From positions 62,001 to 126,000 of the forward strand of contig CAMIKG010000001.1 of assembly GCA_946221915.1 (NCBI GenBank): a stretch of DNA of 64,000 nucleotides, read 5' to 3'. The notes beneath the pieces are model-generated. The model was not told where the DNA came from. It was given only the letters and a program-made list of their open reading frames with translations, and did no database searches. The translations under genes and the position numbers were made by a program. The first letter of the stretch is position 1. Each line of letters opens with the position of its first letter. Of this stretch, positions 60,187 through 64,000 are shown in pieces. This stretch comes from an uncultured Erwinia sp. GTDB lineage: Bacteria > Pseudomonadota > Gammaproteobacteria > Enterobacterales > Enterobacteriaceae.

Positions 60187-63100
60187 ATGTCTGAACAAAC
60201 AAACAATTCCCCGCTGCAGCCGCTCTGGTCGCGACTGGATAATCTGATGCTGCGCGATCGCCAGCGTCTGCAGCGTCGCCTGCATGGGGCGAAAAAAGTA
60301 AAAAACGCCGCGGCCCAGCAGGGTCTCGCCGGTGAGCTGGCGCAGGAAATCGCCGAAGCCGAGCAGCGTGTGGCGCTGCGTCAGGCCGCCACGCCTAAGA
60401 TTACCTTCCCCGAAAATTTACCGGTCAGCCAGAAGAAGCAGGCGATTGCCGAGGCGATCCGCGATCATCAGGTGGTGATTGTCGCTGGCGAAACCGGTTC
60501 GGGCAAAACCACGCAGTTGCCGAAGATTTGCCTTGAACTGGGACGTGGAGTCAAAGGGCTGATTGGTCACACCCAGCCACGGCGTCTGGCGGCGCGCACG
60601 GTGGCGAACCGTATTGCGGAAGAACTGGAAACCTCACTCGGCGGCTGTGTCGGCTACAAAGTGCGTTTTAACGATCAGGTCGGTGACACCACTCAGGTGA
60701 AGCTGATGACCGACGGTATTCTGCTGGCGGAGATCCAGCAGGATCGTCTGCTGATGCAGTATGACACCATCATTATCGACGAAGCCCACGAACGCAGCCT
60801 GAATATCGATTTCCTGCTCGGCTACCTGCGTGAGCTGCTGCCGCGTCGTCCCGATTTAAAAGTGATTATTACTTCCGCGACCATCGATCCGGAACGTTTC
60901 TCGCGCCATTTCAATCACGCGCCGATTATCGAAGTTTCCGGCCGAACTTACCCGGTGGAGGTACGCTATCGTCCGGTGATGGAAGACAGCGACGATGGCG
61001 ACCGCGACCAGCTGCAGGCGATTTTCGATGCGGTGGATGAGCTGGGCGAAGAGGGGCACGGCGATATTCTGATCTTTATGAGCGGCGAACGCGAGATTCG
61101 CGATACCGCCGATGCGCTGATGAAACGCGACTTGCCGCATACTGAGGTTTTACCGCTGTATGCGCGGCTGTCGAACGCCGAGCAAAACCGCGTGTTCCAG
61201 TCACATGTTGGCCGCCGCATCGTGCTGGCGACCAACGTGGCGGAAACCTCGCTGACCGTGCCGGGCATCAAGTATGTTATCGACCCGGGCACGGCGCGTA
61301 TCAGCCGTTACAGCTACCGCACCAAGGTGCAGCGCCTGCCGATTGAGCCAGTCTCGCAGGCATCGGCGAATCAGCGTAAAGGGCGCTGCGGCCGTGTGTC
61401 GGAAGGTATCTGTATCCGTCTGTATGCGGAAGAGGACTTTAATAACCGTCCTGAGTTTACCGATCCGGAAATTCTGCGTACCAATCTTGCCTCGGTGATT
61501 CTGCAGATGACCGCGCTGGGACTGGGCGATATCGCCGCCTTCCCGTTTGTTGAAGCGCCGGATAAACGCAACATTCAGGACGGTGTGCGTCTGCTGGAAG
61601 AGCTGGGCGCGATAACGCAACCGGACGGTCAGCAGTACAAACTGACCGCTTCTGGCCGTCAGCTGGCGCAGTTGCCGGTCGATCCACGTCTGGCGCGCAT
61701 GGTGCTGGCGGCGCAGAACTATGGCTGCGTGCGCGAGGTGATGATTATCACGGCTGCGCTGTCGATTCAGGACCCGCGTGAACGTCCGGTGGAAAAACAG
61801 CAGGCATCTGACGAGAAACATCGGCGATTTGCCGATAAAGAGTCCGACTTCCTCGCCTTTGTTAATCTGTGGAACTATCTGCAGGAGCAGCAGAAAGCGC
61901 TGTCATCCAGCCAGTTCCGCCGCCAGTGTAAAACCGATTTTCTTAACTACTTGCGCGTGCGCGAGTGGCAGGACATTTACACCCAGCTGCGCCAGGTAGT
62001 GCGCGAGCTGGGGCTGCCGGTTAATAGCGAACCGGCGGAGTTCCGCGAGGTGCATCTGGCGCTGTTGAGCGGTTTACTGTCGCATATTGGTCAGAAAGAT
62101 GCAGAAAAGCAGGAATTTACCGGCGCGCGCAATGCCCGCTTCGCGATTTTCCCGGGTTCTGCGCTGTTTAAGAAACCGCCGAAATGGACCATGGTGGCCG
62201 AACTGGTGGAAACCAGCCGCCTGTGGGGACGCATTGCCGCGCGCATTGAGCCGGAGTGGATTGAGCCGCTGGCGCAGCACCTGCTGAAGCGCAGTTACAG
62301 CGAACCGCACTGGGAAAAAGCGCAGGGTGCGGTGATGGCGATGGAAAAAGTCACGCTGTATGGCCTGCCGATCGTGGCGGCGCGTAAAGTCAATTACAGC
62401 CAGATTGATCCGCAACTGTCGCGCGAGCTGTTTATCCGCCATGCGCTGGTGGAAGGCGACTGGCAGACGCGTCATGCGTTTTTCAAAGCCAACCTGAAAC
62501 TGCGCAGCGAAGTGGAAGAGCTGGAGCATAAATCACGCCGCCGCGATATCCTGGTGGATGACGAAACGCTGTTTGCTTTCTATGACCAGCGCATCGGCCA
62601 TGAGGTGGTGTCGGCACGTCATTTTGACAGCTGGTGGAAAAAGGCCAGTAAAGAGACGCCGGAGTTGCTCAACTTCGCCAAAGAGATGCTGATTAAAGAG
62701 GGCGCGGGCAATATCAGTAAGCTGGATTACCCGAACTTCTGGCATCAGGGCAACCTGAAGCTGCGTCTCAGCTATCAGTTTGAACCGGGCGCGGATGCCG
62801 ATGGCGTAACCGTCTATATTCCGCTGCCGCTGCTGAACCAGGTGGAAGAGGCGGGTTTTGAGTGGCAAATTCCGGGCATTCGCCGCGAACTGGTGATTGC
62901 GCTGATTAAGTCGTTGCCAAAACCGTTACGCCGTAACTTTGTCCCGGCGCCTAACTACGCCGAAGCCTTCCTGGATCGCGTCACTCCGCTGGAGATGCCG
63001 CTGCTGGAGGCGCTGGAGCGTGAATTCCGCCGCATGTCCGGGGTCACCATTCCGCGCGATGCCTGGCAGTGGGATCAGGTGCCCGATCACCTGAAAATCA

Positions 63101-64000
63101 CCTTCCGCGTGGTGGATGAGAACAACCGTAAGCTGCAGGAAGGCAAAGATCTCACTGCGCTGCGTGAGTCGCTGAAAGGCAAAGTGCAGGAGACACTGTC
63201 GAAAGTGGCGGATGACGGGCTGGAGCAGAGTGGCCTGCATCTGTGGAGCTTTGGCGATTTGCCGGATCATTTCGAGCAGAAGCGTGGCAACTACAGCGTC
63301 AAAGCCTGGCCTGCGCTGGTGGATGAGAAAGACAGCGTGGCGATTCGCCTGTTCGACAGCCAGCAGGAACAACAGAAGATGATGTGGCGCGGGCAGCGTC
63401 GTCTGCTGCTGCTCAACATCCCGTCGCCGATTAAGTATCTGCATGAAAAGCTGCCGAATAAAGCCAAGCTGGGGCTCTATTTTAATCCTTACGGCAAGGT
63501 GCTGGAGCTGATCGATGACTGCATCGCCTGTGGTGTCGACAAGCTGATCGCAGAGTTTGGCGGCCCGGGGTGGAAGGAGGCGGAGTACACCCGCCTGCAT
63601 GATAAGGTGCGCGCCGAGCTGAACGAAACGGTGGTGGAAATCGCCCAGCTGGTGGAGCAGATTCTGACCACCATCTTTAATATCAACAAGCGTCTGAAAG
63701 GGCGTGTGGATATGACTATGGCGCTGGCGTTGTCAGATATTAAAGCGCAGATGGACCGGCTGGTGTATCGCGGGTTTGTTACCGGCAATGGCTGGAAGCG
63801 TCTGCCAGATACCCTGCGTTATCTGCAGGCCATTGAACGTCGTCTGGAGAAGCTGCCCACCGATCCGCACAGCGACCGCGCGCGGATGCTGAAAGTGGAG
63901 CAGGTGCAGCAGGCGTGGCAGAACTGGCTGAATAAACTGCCGCCTGCGCGTCGTGATGATGATGAGGTGCAGAATATTCGCTGGATGATCGAGGAGCTGC
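60187..64000 (+). CDS. hrpA: ATP-dependent RNA helicase HrpA (3' end outside window)
   Basis: The first 1271 codons of HrpA (E. coli 1300 residues), continuing past the window edge. Motifs: Walker A AGETGSGKTTQLPK near residue 100, DEAH as IIIDEAHERSL near 197, SAT in IITSATIDPE, and NQRKGRCGRVSEGI as motif VI. The C-terminal DUF3418 region is present. HrpA is a 3'-5' DEAH helicase that rescues stalled ribosomes. Start ATG (MSEQTNNSPLQ) is chosen by similarity. No frameshift is seen. Confidence 0.96.
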   Translation, partial: MSEQTNNSPLQPLWSRLDNLMLRDRQRLQRRLHGAKKVKNAAAQQGLAGELAQEIAEAEQRVALRQAATPKITFPENLPVSQKKQAIAEAIRDHQVVIVAGETGSGKTTQLPKICLELGRGVKGLIGHTQPRRLAARTVANRIAEELETSLGGCVGYKVRFNDQVGDTTQVKLMTDGILLAEIQQDRLLMQYDTIIIDEAHERSLNIDFLLGYLRELLPRRPDLKVIITSATIDPERFSRHFNHAPIIEVSGRTYPVEVRYRPVMEDSDDGDRDQLQAIFDAVDELGEEGHGDILIFMSGEREIRDTADALMKRDLPHTEVLPLYARLSNAEQNRVFQSHVGRRIVLATNVAETSLTVPGIKYVIDPGTARISRYSYRTKVQRLPIEPVSQASANQRKGRCGRVSEGICIRLYAEEDFNNRPEFTDPEILRTNLASVILQMTALGLGDIAAFPFVEAPDKRNIQDGVRLLEELGAITQPDGQQYKLTASGRQLAQLPVDPRLARMVLAAQNYGCVREVMIITAALSIQDPRERPVEKQQASDEKHRRFADKESDFLAFVNLWNYLQEQQKALSSSQFRRQCKTDFLNYLRVREWQDIYTQLRQVVRELGLPVNSEPAEFREVHLALLSGLLSHIGQKDAEKQEFTGARNARFAIFPGSALFKKPPKWTMVAELVETSRLWGRIAARIEPEWIEPLAQHLLKRSYSEPHWEKAQGAVMAMEKVTLYGLPIVAARKVNYSQIDPQLSRELFIRHALVEGDWQTRHAFFKANLKLRSEVEELEHKSRRRDILVDDETLFAFYDQRIGHEVVSARHFDSWWKKASKETPELLNFAKEMLIKEGAGNISKLDYPNFWHQGNLKLRLSYQFEPGADADGVTVYIPLPLLNQVEEAGFEWQIPGIRRELVIALIKSLPKPLRRNFVPAPNYAEAFLDRVTPLEMPLLEALEREFRRMSGVTIPRDAWQWDQVPDHLKITFRVVDENNRKLQEGKDLTALRESLKGKVQETLSKVADDGLEQSGLHLWSFGDLPDHFEQKRGNYSVKAWPALVDEKDSVAIRLFDSQQEQQKMMWRGQRRLLLLNIPSPIKYLHEKLPNKAKLGLYFNPYGKVLELIDDCIACGVDKLIAEFGGPGWKEAEYTRLHDKVRAELNETVVEIAQLVEQILTTIFNINKRLKGRVDMTMALALSDIKAQMDRLVYRGFVTGNGWKRLPDTLRYLQAIERRLEKLPTDPHSDRARMLKVEQVQQAWQNWLNKLPPARRDDDEVQNIRWMIEEL

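Overview
The window is a chromosomal segment of a gamma-proteobacterium of the order Enterobacterales, most likely Erwiniaceae (Pantoea, Erwinia or a close relative). The order follows the E. coli K-12 28-32 min region closely: fabI, sapFDCBA, pspF, pspABCD, ycjX-ycjF, tyrR, tpx, ycjG, mpaA, mppA, zntB, fnrS, ttcA, dbpA, ldhA, ydbH-ynbE-ydbL, azoR and hrpA. Family assignment is inference from protein similarity recalled from memory; no search was run.

Layout. 1-9 kb is an accessory block: a DsbA-like monothiol protein, hcxA, an orphan periplasmic binding protein with an LVIVD beta-propeller partner, a coiled-coil tail-anchored protein, a HAD phosphatase, a LysR regulator lacking any ordinary start codon ahead of its HTH, and a degenerate AhpD-like protein. 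9-26.9 kb is the conserved core: fabI, the sap ABC transporter, a RyhB-type Fur-controlled small RNA where E. coli has ymjA and the puu genes, the sigma54-dependent phage-shock regulon, tyrR, tpx and the murein-peptide recycling genes ycjG, mpaA and mppA. 26.9-32.5 kb is a beta-glucoside PTS locus (licT, bglF, a 6-phospho-beta-glucosidase, a periplasmic nucleoside hydrolase) with two RAT/terminator antitermination switches. 32.6-35.2 kb holds zntB, the anaerobic small RNA FnrS with its FNR box, a tiny proline-rich protein and ttcA.

35.2-41.6 kb is a prophage remnant at the ttcA attachment site also used by Rac in E. coli. Only the integrase C-terminus remains, fused at one deletion junction to a baseplate/tail-fibre cassette, followed by an AT-rich acyltransferase and a LexA-box-controlled 81-residue gene. 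42-47.4 kb is a sugar- or polyol-use locus: a TIM-barrel isomerase, an orphan PTS EIIA, an inositol-dehydrogenase-like oxidoreductase, an MFS sugar porter, and a divergent AraC regulator with a CRP site between. 47.5-64 kb returns to core genes (dbpA, ybiU, yciT, ldhA, ydbH-ynbE-ydbL, azoR and hrpA, which runs off the right end), with an ABM monooxygenase, a LysR regulator and an aldo/keto reductase among them.

No rRNA, tRNA, CRISPR array or complete insertion sequence was seen. The most notable items are the RyhB paralogue beside pspF, the AUG-less LysR gene, the collapsed prophage with its SOS-controlled small gene, the orphan EIIA in a non-PTS operon, and two kinds of structured intergenic element (1 and 34164; 48966).
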